A stretch of 9,342 bases of DNA from Clostridiaceae bacterium (GTDB lineage Bacteria; Bacillota_A; Clostridia; Clostridiales; Clostridiaceae): contig JAQSXU010000126.1 in assembly GCA_029256485.1 (NCBI GenBank), forward strand, positions 1 through 9,342, written 5' to 3'. The notes below the pieces were generated by a model, which did not search any database, had not been told where the DNA came from, and saw only the letters and a program-made list of their open reading frames with translations. The position numbers and the translations under genes are program-made. Below, in pieces: positions 1-9,230 of this stretch (position 1 is the stretch's first letter; each line of letters starts with the position of its first letter).

Positions 1-2
1 AT

Positions 3-1340
3 GAATTGTGGGAAAAAACACTAAACATAATAAAAGGTGAACTTACAGAAGTAAGTTTTAATACTTGGATAAAAAGTATTTCTCCATTGGATATGGATAG
101 TTCTAATATAAAGCTAGGAGTTCCTAATGATTTCACAAAGGATATATTAAGCAATAATTACAAGGATTTAATAATAAACGCTATAAAACTAATTACTTCA
201 AAAAGATACAATATAACTTTTTTTGTTTTGTCAGAAGATTCAATTGATGACTATAAGGAAAGTACAGTAAAAAGGCAGGACTCTAAAAATAACATTATTG
301 TAAATGATGAAATGACAGCAATTTTGAATCCAAAATATACTTTTGACACTTTTGTAATAGGTAATAGTAACAGATTTGCCCATGCAGCTTCACTTGCTGT
401 AGCGGAATCTCCAGCAAAAGCATATAATCCTTTGTTTATCTATGGCGGTGTTGGACTTGGAAAAACCCACTTAATGCATGCAATAGGGCATTACATAATT
501 CAAAATAATCCAAAAGCAAAGGTTGTTTACGTTTCATCAGAAAAATTTACAAACGAATTAATTAATTCAATTAAAGATGATAAAAATGTTGAATTTAGAA
601 ATAAATACAGAAATGTAGATGTACTTTTAATAGATGATATTCAATTTATAGCTGGTAAAGAAAGAACTCAAGAAGAGTTTTTCCACACCTTTAATGCATT
701 ACATGAAGCAAACAAACAAATAATTATTTCCAGTGATAGTCCGCCAAAGGAAATTCCTACATTAGAAGATAGATTGAGATCTAGGTTTGAATGGGGATTA
801 ATTGCTGACATACAAGCACCAGATTTTGAAACAAGAATGGCAATTTTAAAGAAGAAAGCTGACGAAGAGCATTTAAACATACATAATGAAGTTTTTTCTT
901 ATATTGCAACTAAAATAAAGTCAAATATAAGAGAACTGGAAGGTGCGTTAATAAGAATAGTAGCTTTTTCTTCATTAACTAATAAGGAAATTAGTGTTGA
1001 TTTAGCATCGGAGGCGTTAAAAGATATTATTTCAAGTAAGCAGAATAAACAAGTTACCATAGAGCTAATTCAAGATGTGGTTTCAAGCTACTATAGCCTA
1101 AAGATTGATGACTTTAAGTCCTCTAGAAGAACAAGAAATGTAGCCTTTCCTAGACAAATAGCTATGTATTTAAGTAGAAAACTTACTGATATGTCATTGC
1201 CGAAAATAGGCGAGGAGTTTGGAGGCAGGGATCATACTACAGTAATTCATGCCTATGAAAAAATTTCTAATTGCCTAAAAAGTGATGAAGCTCTACAAAA
1301 AGTTGTTACCGAACTATCAAAAAGGATTAATCAAAAATAA
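3..1340 (+). CDS. dnaA: Chromosomal replication initiator protein DnaA (5'-partial)
   Basis: DnaA is an AAA+ ATPase that binds DnaA boxes and melts the origin. The frame is already open at the left edge (GAA-TTG-TGG reads E-L-W). The TTG at 6 is the Leu of the usual N-terminal E-L-W motif rather than a convincing start, so the true ATG probably lies a few codons outside. With that TTG as residue 1, 444 residues are visible, close to the family's ~446-450. Domain I (interaction) is about 1-85, a short linker follows, and the AAA+ domain starts near 106. Walker A is GGVGLGKT (147-154), Walker B LLIDD (207-211), and the Arg-finger stretch [10 protein letters not shown] has R260. Domain IV carries the DNA-binding signature GGRDHTTV (406-413). 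One oddity is sensor 1: it reads SSDSPPKEI, with Ser245 where DnaA proteins normally have Arg. Identity is certain; only the start is missing. Confidence 0.97.
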   Translation, partial: ELWEKTLNIIKGELTEVSFNTWIKSISPLDMDSSNIKLGVPNDFTKDILSNNYKDLIINAIKLITSKRYNITFFVLSEDSIDDYKESTVKRQDSKNNIIVNDEMTAILNPKYTFDTFVIGNSNRFAHAASLAVAESPAKAYNPLFIYGGVGLGKTHLMHAIGHYIIQNNPKAKVVYVSSEKFTNELINSIKDDKNVEFRNKYRNVDVLLIDDIQFIAGKERTQEEFFHTFNALHEANKQIIISSDSPPKEIPTLEDRLRSRFEWGLIADIQAPDFETRMAILKKKADEEHLNIHNEVFSYIATKIKSNIRELEGALIRIVAFSSLTNKEISVDLASEALKDIISSKQNKQVTIELIQDVVSSYYSLKIDDFKSSRRTRNVAFPRQIAMYLSRKLTDMSLPKIGEEFGGRDHTTVIHAYEKISNCLKSDEALQKVVTELSKRINQK

Positions 1341-1361
1341 TCAACAATTGTTGATTATTTT
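1334..1361. repeat. 28-bp perfect palindrome over the dnaA stop codon; possible terminator
   Basis: The sequence is perfectly self-complementary about the point between 1347 and 1348, with half-site TAATCAACAA preceded by AAAA. The dnaA TAA (1338-1340) lies inside the left arm, and the right arm runs into TTATTTT. As RNA it could form an AT-rich hairpin with a U-rich tail, a plausible weak terminator for dnaA. Each arm also holds a TAATCAACA sequence two mismatches away from a DnaA box, so a protein-binding role is possible. The palindrome is seen directly; either function is inferred. Confidence 0.6.
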
Positions 1362-1373
1362 AGTAAAGTTTTA

Positions 1374-1382
1374 TGTTGATAA
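1374..1382 (-). promoter_or_regulatory. DnaA box, one mismatch (TTATCAACA)
   Basis: On the minus strand this reads TTATCAACA, differing from TTATCCACA only at position 6. It is the box nearest to dnaA, 38 bp from the next one. Confidence 0.5.
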
Positions 1383-1411
1383 CTAAATAATTACTCAATG
1401 CAGTCTAATAA

Positions 1412-1420
1412 TGTGGATAA
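1412..1420 (-). promoter_or_regulatory. DnaA box, perfect consensus
   Basis: TGTGGATAA on the + strand is the reverse complement of TTATCCACA. With the box at 1441 it forms a 10-bp inverted repeat (1412-1421 / 1440-1449) with an 18-bp spacer. Confidence 0.88.
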
Positions 1421-1440
1421 GATGCCTGATTTGTTTTTAC

Positions 1441-1449
1441 TTATCCACA
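1441..1449 (+). promoter_or_regulatory. DnaA box, perfect consensus
   Basis: This is an exact TTATCCACA on the + strand, in inverted orientation to the box at 1412-1420. It has the same orientation as the pair next to the unwinding region. Confidence 0.88.
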
Positions 1450-1493
1450 CTTATTTTGCAAAAAAAAATGAGGCATATAAATGCTTCTCGGTG

Positions 1494-1510
1494 TTTTCCA
1501 CAAATCCACA
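1494..1510 (+). promoter_or_regulatory. Tandem DnaA-box pair next to the unwinding element
   Basis: TTTTCCACA (1494-1502, one mismatch) and AAATCCACA (1502-1510, two mismatches) overlap by one base and point the same way. A tandem box pair touching the trio element is what anchors DnaA for strand opening in the B. subtilis model. Individually the second box is weak; the arrangement makes both credible. Confidence 0.72.
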
Positions 1511-1514
1511 GCAC

Positions 1515-1532
1515 CTACTACTATTATTACTA
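1515..1532 (+). other. DnaA-trio run (start of the DNA unwinding element)
   Basis: Six consecutive triplets read CTA-CTA-CTA-TTA-TTA-CTA on the + strand, so the minus strand carries 3'-GAT/AAT repeats. They begin 4 bp after the last DnaA box and continue into AT-rich DNA (1533-1575). DnaA-trios are the established single-strand DnaA binding motif of bacterial origins. Assignment is by pattern and position. Confidence 0.72.
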
Positions 1533-1595
1533 TAATTTAATTATTATCTTATCTTTCTATAAAAAACCATATGTTTATAAGGAGGTAATAAAATT

Positions 1596-2699
1596 ATGCA
1601 ATTTACATGTGAAAAATCAAATTTATTAGAAGGAATATCAATTGTTCAAAAGGCAGTGACAGGAAAATCAACTATGCCTATACTTCAAGGTATTTTAATA
1701 AAAGCCACTTCTGAAGGATTAATTATGACTGGATCTGACATAGATTTAAGTATTGAAACAAAAGTAAAAGCCGATGTTACTATTACAGGTAGTATAGTTG
1801 TTGATTCAAGATTATTTGGAGAAATTATTAGAAAGCTTCCAAATGACATAATTCAAATTAAAGTTATCGAGAATAAAAGCATTGAAATAATATGTCAGAA
1901 ATCTAAGTTTTCACTGATATATATGAATGCAGATGATTTTCCTTTACTACCAAATATAAATGAAAACATGATTTTTTCAATTCCTCAGGAACAATTAAAG
2001 AGTATGATTAGAGGAACTATTTTTGCAACAGCTCAAGATGAGACAAGACCAATATTAACTGGTGTTCTTTTTGAAGTCAAAGATAAGAAAATAAATCTTG
2101 TAGCTTTAGATGGATATAGATTAGCATTAAGATCTGAGTATGTAGATAGTGAAAATACAATAAGTGCAGTGATTCCAGCAAAAACATTAAATGAAGTTGG
2201 CAAAATACTTAGTGATAGCGATGAAAGTGTAAATATTACATTTACTCCAAATCATATTTTATTTAGTATTGGTGAAACTAAAATAATTTCAAGATTACTA
2301 GAAGGTGAATTTATTAAATATAATTCAATAATTCCCGAAGAATACAACTTAAAGATTATAGCAAAAAGAAATGAATTACTTGATTCAATAGAAAGAGCTT
2401 CACTTATGGCAAAGGAAGGGAACACCAACTTAATAAAATTAGATATACAAGAGGAAAGTATAATAATTACATCTAATTCTCAATTAGGAATGGTTCGGGA
2501 GGAAACAAATATAATTTTGCAAGGACAAACATTGCAAATTGCATTTAACTCAAAATATTTAATAGATGTATTGAAAATAATGGAGGAAGACGAGGTTATA
2601 TTAGAACTTTCAAGCAGTGTTGCCCCATGTATAATTAAACCAAAGGAAAATGTGAATAACATTTATCTTGTACTTCCTGTAAGGCTTCTAAATAATTAA
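1596..2699 (+). CDS. dnaN: DNA polymerase III sliding clamp, beta subunit
   Basis: DnaN forms the ring-shaped homodimer that tethers the replicative polymerase and many repair proteins to DNA. The 367 residues are the normal length for three clamp domains of about 120 residues each. Family stretches are visible: TMPILQGILI (26-35) in domain 1, TRPILTGV (150-157) and DGYRLALR (172-179) in domain 2, and the C-terminal LPVRLL near the partner-binding pocket. The start ATG has an excellent ribosome binding site, AAGGAGGT (1579-1586), 9 bp upstream. The gene directly follows oriC. No convincing -35/-10 pair was found: a perfect TATAAT at 1531-1536 sits inside the unwinding region but lacks a -35. 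No anomalies are seen in the reading frame. Confidence 0.98.
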   Translation: MQFTCEKSNLLEGISIVQKAVTGKSTMPILQGILIKATSEGLIMTGSDIDLSIETKVKADVTITGSIVVDSRLFGEIIRKLPNDIIQIKVIENKSIEIICQKSKFSLIYMNADDFPLLPNINENMIFSIPQEQLKSMIRGTIFATAQDETRPILTGVLFEVKDKKINLVALDGYRLALRSEYVDSENTISAVIPAKTLNEVGKILSDSDESVNITFTPNHILFSIGETKIISRLLEGEFIKYNSIIPEEYNLKIIAKRNELLDSIERASLMAKEGNTNLIKLDIQEESIIITSNSQLGMVREETNIILQGQTLQIAFNSKYLIDVLKIMEEDEVILELSSSVAPCIIKPKENVNNIYLVLPVRLLNN

Positions 2700-2719
2700 A
2701 GAACATTAATATAGGTAAA

Positions 2720-2726
2720 AGGGAGA
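2720..2726 (+). promoter_or_regulatory. Ribosome binding site that fixes the TTG start of yaaA
   Basis: AGGGAGA lies 8 bp before the TTG at 2735. A nearer ATG at 2728 is in another frame and stops after six codons, so the TTG is the only start that fits this site. Confidence 0.6.
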
Positions 2727-2734
2727 GATGCTCA

Positions 2735-2941
2735 TTGAAAGAGGTTAAAATAAATACAGATATAATTAAATTAGATTCTTTCTTAAAATGGAGTGGTGCC
2801 GTATCACTTGGATCTGAGGCCAAAGTTTACATTTTAAACGGTGAGGTTAAAGTTAACGGAGAAACTGAAACCAGAAGAGGAAAAAAGTTGTCTAAAGGGG
2901 ATATAATTGAATTTCAAGACGAGCAATATAAAATAATTTAA
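2735..2941 (+). CDS. yaaA: S4-domain RNA-binding protein YaaA
   Basis: This is a 68-residue protein made almost entirely of one S4 RNA-binding domain. The typical pattern is present: IKLDSFLKWSGAVSLGSEAK (residues 11-30), then the G-E-V-K-V-N-G-E turn, a basic ETRRGKKL stretch and GDII. Small proteins of this family sit between dnaN and recF in many Firmicutes; a role in ribosome assembly has been suggested but is not settled. The start is TTG, supported by AGGGAGA upstream and by the family's normal length. It lies 35 bp after dnaN with no terminator between, so cotranscription with dnaN is likely. The weaker start codon may keep expression low. Family assignment is firm; the exact function is inferred. 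Confidence 0.93.
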   Translation: MKEVKINTDIIKLDSFLKWSGAVSLGSEAKVYILNGEVKVNGETETRRGKKLSKGDIIEFQDEQYKII

Positions 2942-2966
2942 TTTTCTTATGTAAATTATCTAATTA

Positions 2967-2975
2967 TGATATAAT
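2967..2975 (+). promoter_or_regulatory. Possible extended -10 promoter upstream of recF
   Basis: TGATATAAT matches the extended -10 consensus (TGnTATAAT) exactly, in the 54-bp gap before recF. No good -35 lies 16-18 bp upstream, as is common for extended -10 promoters. The predicted start near 2982 would leave a very short leader containing AAGGTG. AT-rich gaps give such matches by chance, so confidence is limited. Confidence 0.35.
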
Positions 2976-2983
2976 TATTTATT

Positions 2984-2989
2984 AAGGTG
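2984..2989 (+). promoter_or_regulatory. Ribosome binding site that decides the recF start
   Basis: AAGGTG is 6 bp before the ATG at 2996. A GTG at 2987-2989 could open the frame three codons earlier, but it forms part of this site itself and has nothing better upstream, so ATG 2996 is preferred. Confidence 0.65.
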
Positions 2990-2995
2990 TTTAAA

Positions 2996-4093
2996 ATGTA
3001 TATTAAATATTTACAACTTAGAAACTATAGAAACTACACTGAATTATTTCTGGAATTTAATAAAAGTGTAAATGTGTTTATAGGTGATAATGCACAGGGC
3101 AAAACTAATATCTTAGAAAGTATATATTACTGCAGTATAGGAAGATCACACAGAACTAATAAAGATAAAGAGTTAATTAGCTGGGATAAAAATGAGGCTT
3201 ATATTCAGTCATATATTGCCAGGGAAAGATTAGATAAAAAAATTGAAATTAAAATTTTCAAAGAAGGAAGAAAAGGAATTAATATAAACAAAATTAAAGT
3301 GAATAAAATTTCAGAACTGCTTGGAAATTTTAATGTGGTAATGTTTTCTCCAGAAGATTTAAAAATAGTTAAGGAATCTCCCTCATACAGAAGAAAGTTT
3401 CTGGATATAGAATTGTGTAAATTAAGCAGAATGTATTATTATAACTTGGTTCAATACAATAAAGTACTTGAAGAAAAAAATATTCTGCTTAGAAAATGGA
3501 ATGAAAAGAATATTGGAATATTGGAAATTTATAATGAGCAACTTTCTAAATTTGGAAGCGAAATAATTAAACAAAGAAAAAATTATATCGATAAGTTAAA
3601 TAATATAGGAAATGACATTCATAAAAAAATTTCCAATGCAACAGAACAAATTCAGTTTAAATATATTACATCTGTCAAAAATATTGATGAGGCCGAAAAT
3701 CAACTTCTATTAAATTTTAAGAAAAATATGGAAAGAGACATAGAAAAAAGAGTTACTTCAGAGGGACCACATAGAGATGATTTTCAAGTTCTTATCAACG
3801 ATATTGATGCTAAAACTTTTGGATCACAAGGACAACAACGTACAGCTGTATTAACTATTAAGTTTGCATCTTTAGAAATTATTAAAGAGACTATTGGAGA
3901 GTATCCAGTATTACTATTAGACGATGTATTGTCTGAATTAGATTCAAAGAGACAAGAGTATATATTAAGTTCTATAAAAAATATACAAACTATGATTACT
4001 TGCACTGGTATTGAAGAAATTAATAATTTGTTAAGTGATAGTAGTTATGTTTTTAAAGTTACAAAGGGCGTTGTAGAAAAAATAGAGAATTGA
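2996..4093 (+). CDS. recF: DNA replication and repair protein RecF
   Basis: RecF is an SMC/ABC-like ATPase that, with RecO and RecR, loads RecA at single-strand gaps and helps restart stalled forks. From ATG 2996 it has 365 residues, the usual family length, and begins with the typical M-Y-I-K-Y-L-Q-L-R-N-Y-R-N-Y. Walker A is GDNAQGKTN (30-38), the ABC signature GSQGQQR (276-282) and Walker B VLLLDD (D309, D310) followed by V-L-S-E-L-D. The middle section (about 120-240) is rich in Lys, Glu and Asn, consistent with the helical arm. The ATG was chosen over the in-frame GTG at 2987 because AAGGTG serves as its ribosome binding site. remB follows after 13 bp. All ATPase motifs are intact. Confidence 0.97.
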   Translation: MYIKYLQLRNYRNYTELFLEFNKSVNVFIGDNAQGKTNILESIYYCSIGRSHRTNKDKELISWDKNEAYIQSYIARERLDKKIEIKIFKEGRKGININKIKVNKISELLGNFNVVMFSPEDLKIVKESPSYRRKFLDIELCKLSRMYYYNLVQYNKVLEEKNILLRKWNEKNIGILEIYNEQLSKFGSEIIKQRKNYIDKLNNIGNDIHKKISNATEQIQFKYITSVKNIDEAENQLLLNFKKNMERDIEKRVTSEGPHRDDFQVLINDIDAKTFGSQGQQRTAVLTIKFASLEIIKETIGEYPVLLLDDVLSELDSKRQEYILSSIKNIQTMITCTGIEEINNLLSDSSYVFKVTKGVVEKIEN

Positions 4094-4106
4094 AAGGAGC
4101 CTTTTT

Positions 4107-6301
<2,195 letters not shown>

Positions 6302-6321
6302 TAAGTGAAGAGGTGTGATGC

Positions 6322-8781
6322 ATGGAAAATGGAAAAGTATTACCTGCAGATATAAGTCATGAAATAAAGAAGTGCTATATAGACTATGCTATGAGTGTTA
6401 TAGTTGGCCGTGCGCTGCCAGATGTAAGAGATGGTTTAAAACCAGTACATAGAAGAATTTTATATTCTATGCAGGAATTGGGGTTAACCCCTGAAAAAGG
6501 ATATAGAAAATGTGCAAGAATAGTTGGAGATGTTTTAGGTAAATACCATCCGCATGGTGACACAGCAGTGTATGAAGCATTAGTAAGAATGGCCCAAGAT
6601 TTTTCAATAAGATACACATTAGTGGATGGTCATGGCAACTTTGGTTCTGTGGATGGTGATAGTGCAGCTGCTATGAGATATACAGAAGCAAAAATGAGTA
6701 AAATAACGTTAGAGCTTTTAAGGGATATAAATAAAAATACTGTAGATTTTATTCCTAATTTTGATGGAGAAGAGCAGGAGCCTTCAGTTATACCTTCCAG
6801 ATTTCCTAATTTATTAGTAAATGGGTCAGCCGGTATAGCCGTTGGTATGGCAACAAATATTCCGCCACATAACTTGAGTGAAGTTATTAATGGAATAATA
6901 AAGTTAATGGAGAATTCGGAAATAACAATACCTGAGTTAATGTTAGAAATAAAAGGACCAGATTTTCCAACTGCAGGTATAATACTTGGAACAGCTGGTA
7001 TAAGAGAGGCATATGAAACTGGTAGAGGAAAAGTATTAGTTAGATCCAAAACAGAGATAGAAGAAGAAAATGGAAGACATAGAATAATTGTTACAGAGCT
7101 TCCATATCAGGTCAATAAAGCTAAGCTTATAGAAAACATGGCTGAATTGGTTAAAGAAAAGAGAATTGAAGGAATTTCTGATATCAGAGATGAATCTGAT
7201 AGAGAAGGAATGCGTATTGTTATAGAAATTAAACGTGATGGAAATGCTAATGTAATTTTAAATCAATTATTTAAACACACAAAAATGCAAGATACCTTTG
7301 GAATCATAATGTTAGCCCTTGTAAATAATGAGCCAAAAGTGTTAAATTTAAAGGAGATATTGGTTAATTATTTGGATTTCCAAAAGGAAGTTATAAGAAG
7401 AAGAACAAAGTTCGATTTAGATAAAGCACTAGCAAGAGCTCATATTTTAGAAGGATTAAAGATAGCACTTGACCATATTGATGAGGTTATAAAGCTAATA
7501 AGAGCATCTAAAAATGGAGAAGAAGCAAAAAATGGACTAATGGAACAATTTAATCTTTCTGAAAAACAATCTCAAGCTATATTAGATATGAGACTTCAGA
7601 GACTTACAGGATTAGAAAGAGAAAAAATAGAAAATGAATATGATGAATTAATGAAAACAATAAATTATCTAAATGAAGTACTAGAAAAAGAGGAATTAGT
7701 TTTAAAAATAATAAAAGATGAACTAATTGAAATTAAAAATAAATTTGGTGATGAGAGAAGAACAAGCATTGAAAGAAACAGCAATGAAATAAATATTGAA
7801 GATTTAATTCAAGAACAAAGTGTAGTTATAACAATAACTCACTCAGGATATATTAAGAGAGTGAGTGCAGATACTTATTCAGCTCAAAGAAGAGGCGGAA
7901 AAGGTATTCAAGCAACAGCTACAAAGGAAGATGACTTTGTTGAGAATATTTTTATTACCTCAACACACAGCAATATTTTATTCTTTACAAATATGGGAAG
8001 AGTATATCAGCTAAAGGGTTATGAGGTACCAGAGGCTGGTAGAACTGCTAAAGGAACTAATATTGTTAATTTACTTCCACTTGGAGCATCTGAAAAAATT
8101 CAAGCTGTTATTACACTAAAGGAATTTGATGACAGTAATTATTTAGTGATGGGTACAAAAAAGGGATTAATAAAGAAAACTTCCCTAAAACAATTTGCTA
8201 ATATTAGAAAAAATGGGTTAATTGCCATTACATTAAGAGAAGAGGATGAGTTAATAGCTGTTAGAATGACTACTGGAGAAAGTGAAGTTTTAATGTTTAC
8301 TCAGGGTGGTTATGCAATTAGATTTAATGAAAAAGATGTTAGACCTATGGGAAGAACAGCAGCAGGTGTTAAGGCCATTACTCTTAGAAATGATGACATA
8401 GCTTTATCAATGGATATTTCAGCTGAAGAAAATGACGTATTAGTAGTAAGTGAAAATGGATTTGGTAAGAGAACACCAATCACTGAATATACTGCTCATA
8501 GAAGAGGCGGAAAAGGAATAATAACCTATAAAATTACTGAAAAAACAGGAAAAATTGTTGGAGCTAGAGTTGTAAAGGATGACGATGAACTAATGCTTAT
8601 TAATAGTTCCAATGTTGCTATTAGATTAAATGTATCAGGTATTTCTACCACTAGTAGAAATGCCATGGGTGTTACTCTTATGAGAACAGTAGAAAATGAA
8701 AAGATAGTTGCTATTGCTAAAATAGACAGTAGTTATATGGAAGCTAACAAAGAAATTGAAGATACTGATAAGAGTGAGTAA
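6322..8781 (+). CDS. gyrA: DNA gyrase subunit A
   Basis: GyrA is the DNA-cleaving and wrapping subunit of gyrase. The 819 residues comprise a breakage-reunion domain (about 1-490) and a C-terminal beta-pinwheel. The catalytic tyrosine is Y120, after R119 in AAMRYTEAK. The quinolone-determining stretch [17 protein letters not shown] carries T81 and E85 at the positions of E. coli S83 and D87, natural variants in Gram-positives. [14 protein letters not shown] holds the intercalating isoleucine. The GyrA-box QRRGGKG (522-528) in the first blade identifies gyrase rather than ParC; a second copy, HRRGGKG, is at 726-732. A short acidic tail follows. The start is 20 bp after gyrB, with AGAGGTG upstream. 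A strong terminator ends the operon 16 bp downstream. Confidence 0.98.
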   Translation: MENGKVLPADISHEIKKCYIDYAMSVIVGRALPDVRDGLKPVHRRILYSMQELGLTPEKGYRKCARIVGDVLGKYHPHGDTAVYEALVRMAQDFSIRYTLVDGHGNFGSVDGDSAAAMRYTEAKMSKITLELLRDINKNTVDFIPNFDGEEQEPSVIPSRFPNLLVNGSAGIAVGMATNIPPHNLSEVINGIIKLMENSEITIPELMLEIKGPDFPTAGIILGTAGIREAYETGRGKVLVRSKTEIEEENGRHRIIVTELPYQVNKAKLIENMAELVKEKRIEGISDIRDESDREGMRIVIEIKRDGNANVILNQLFKHTKMQDTFGIIMLALVNNEPKVLNLKEILVNYLDFQKEVIRRRTKFDLDKALARAHILEGLKIALDHIDEVIKLIRASKNGEEAKNGLMEQFNLSEKQSQAILDMRLQRLTGLEREKIENEYDELMKTINYLNEVLEKEELVLKIIKDELIEIKNKFGDERRTSIERNSNEINIEDLIQEQSVVITITHSGYIKRVSADTYSAQRRGGKGIQATATKEDDFVENIFITSTHSNILFFTNMGRVYQLKGYEVPEAGRTAKGTNIVNLLPLGASEKIQAVITLKEFDDSNYLVMGTKKGLIKKTSLKQFANIRKNGLIAITLREEDELIAVRMTTGESEVLMFTQGGYAIRFNEKDVRPMGRTAAGVKAITLRNDDIALSMDISAEENDVLVVSENGFGKRTPITEYTAHRRGGKGIITYKITEKTGKIVGARVVKDDDELMLINSSNVAIRLNVSGISTTSRNAMGVTLMRTVENEKIVAIAKIDSSYMEANKEIEDTDKSE

Positions 8782-8796
8782 ACTTACAGTGAAACT

Positions 8797-8846
8797 AAGG
8801 GAGTGTTTTAAAACTAAGTAATTAGTTGAGAAACACCCTTTTTTTA
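8797..8846 (+). terminator. Rho-independent terminator after gyrA
   Basis: The outer stem pairs AAGGG (8797-8801) with CCCTT (8836-8840) and, after a two-base bulge, TGTTT (8804-8808) with AAACA (8831-8835). An inner stem AACTAA / TTAGTT closes a GTAA loop. The T-run extends from 8839 to 8845. This is a clear end for the gyrBA transcript. The T-run is on one side only, so it should act on the + strand. Confidence 0.92.
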
Positions 8847-8987
8847 TTGATTATTTGTCCATATGAATATACCACAATTGCTAATGCCTTCAGCAGAATA
8901 GCCAATGAGATTTTCATTGGTAAAGAAGGTCTTCCATCTGTCAAACAATACCCTCATCACGAAATCTACTGACAGTTGTATAATTAA
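8844..8987 (-). pseudogene. Unidentified coding-like fragment (strand uncertain)
   Basis: On the minus strand the frame is open for 47 codons from 8987 to the TAA at 8844-8846. An internal ATG at 8957 would give 37 residues rich in Phe, Trp and Gly (FDRWKTFFTNENLIGYSAEG is part of it). The + strand is also open across the same DNA (8826-8969, stop TGA at 8970). By hand count about 38% of bases are G or C in 8859-8972, clearly above the DNA just after it. No Shine-Dalgarno precedes the minus-strand ATG. I do not recognise either product. A decayed gene end is a reasonable guess; chance is the alternative. Confidence 0.2.
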
Positions 8988-9114
8988 TTAATATTAAATA
9001 TAATATCAACTTATCCAAGTGTATCAATATACGTAAAATTGAGATAAAAGGAGAAGTACTATGAATTATAAATTTAACAGCAGTAAATAAAGCAATAATG
9101 AAATACAACTGTCA
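8970..9114. repeat. 12-bp inverted repeat spanning 145 bp
   Basis: TGACAGTTGTAT (8970-8981) is exactly complementary to ATACAACTGTCA (9103-9114). No target-site duplication flanks the arms, and pairing does not extend on either side. Candidates are a relic of a small non-autonomous element or the base of an RNA structure. The repeat is seen directly; its meaning is unknown. Confidence 0.5.
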
Positions 9115-9228
9115 TATATTTTGGTACAATACTTTTTGTTGTTGCAAAACAAAGCAGCAACAATAAAACATTCTATTCTATGTAACACTTTAATGAGTTT
9201 ATATTATTTGCAGCTTTTAAGTAAATAA
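9061..9228 (+). pseudogene. Short ORF with strong RBS, interrupted by TAA
   Basis: AAGGAG (9048-9053) lies 7 bp before an ATG, spacing as good as for the real genes here. The ORF reads M-N-Y-K-F-N-S-S-K and stops at TAA (9088-9090). The same frame then stays open for 45 codons to the TAA at 9226. Alternatively, a one-base shift just before the first stop enters a frame with V-N-K-A-I-M-K-Y-N, ending at a TAA near 9164. This could be a decayed gene, a leader peptide or chance. No family is recognised. Confidence 0.22.
9136..9163 (+). other. Stem-loop in the spacer before the rRNA promoter
   Basis: TTGTTGTTGC (9136-9145) pairs with GCAGCAACAA (9154-9163) with one G-U pair, closing an 8-base loop. 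No T-run follows on either strand, so it is not a typical terminator. Its role is unknown. Confidence 0.4.
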
Positions 9229-9230
9229 TA

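Larger units (their letters stand above)
1374..1575 (+). other. oriC: Chromosomal replication origin oriC (dnaA-dnaN intergenic)
   Basis: The gap between dnaA and dnaN holds five DnaA-box-like 9-mers: TTATCAACA (-, 1374-1382), TTATCCACA (-, 1412-1420), TTATCCACA (+, 1441-1449), TTTTCCACA (+, 1494-1502) and AAATCCACA (+, 1502-1510). The last two abut a short GC-richer spacer (1511-1514), then six CTA/TTA triplets (1515-1532), then AT-rich DNA up to the dnaN ribosome binding site. This order of box pair, GC-rich spacer, DnaA-trios and AT-rich DNA matches the basal unwinding system described for B. subtilis. Firmicute origins are often bipartite, so a second box cluster may lie upstream of dnaA outside the window. 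Confidence 0.88.
8847..9230. other. Gene-poor spacer between gyrA terminator and rRNA promoter
   Basis: This ~385-bp stretch has no confident gene. It contains a both-strand-open segment, a 12-bp inverted repeat, a short ORF with a good ribosome binding site, and a stem-loop. A possible promoter pairs CTGACA (8969-8974) with TATTAA (8992-8997) over 17 bp. A lone TTATCCAAG at 9011-9019 resembles a DnaA box with two mismatches. Together these look like a degraded insertion between gyrA and the rRNA operon, but none is proof. Confidence 0.5.

Noticed and set aside
1531..1536. TATAAT as the dnaN promoter
   Set aside because: No -35 or extended -10 accompanies it, and it sits in the DnaA-trio/AT-rich region where such sequence is expected anyway.
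1411..1629. 72-codon + strand open frame through the origin into dnaN
   Set aside because: It overlaps DnaA boxes, trios and the start of dnaN in another frame. The product is a low-complexity run of Tyr and Ile from AT-rich DNA, with no ribosome binding site.
6562..6576. GyrA T81 and E85 as quinolone-resistance changes
   Set aside because: Thr at the S83 position and Glu at the D87 position are normal in clostridia and other Gram-positives, so no acquired resistance can be inferred.
6778..6780. Other antisense frames inside dnaA, dnaN, recF, gyrB and gyrA
   Set aside because: All are short, lack ribosome binding sites and sit opposite well-identified genes.
6630..7049. 139-codon minus-strand open frame inside gyrA
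   Set aside because: It lies opposite highly conserved gyrA sequence, has no matching family and is explained as a shadow of gyrA codon use.
7888..8516. 17-bp direct repeat AGAAGAGGCGGAAAAGG at 7888 and 8500
   Set aside because: Both copies encode R-R-G-G-K-G in two blades of the GyrA C-terminal domain, so it reflects protein repeats rather than a mobile or regulatory repeat.
9011..9019. TTATCCAAG as a DnaA box downstream of gyrA
   Set aside because: It has two mismatches in the conserved CACA end, is isolated and is expected by chance in AT-rich DNA.
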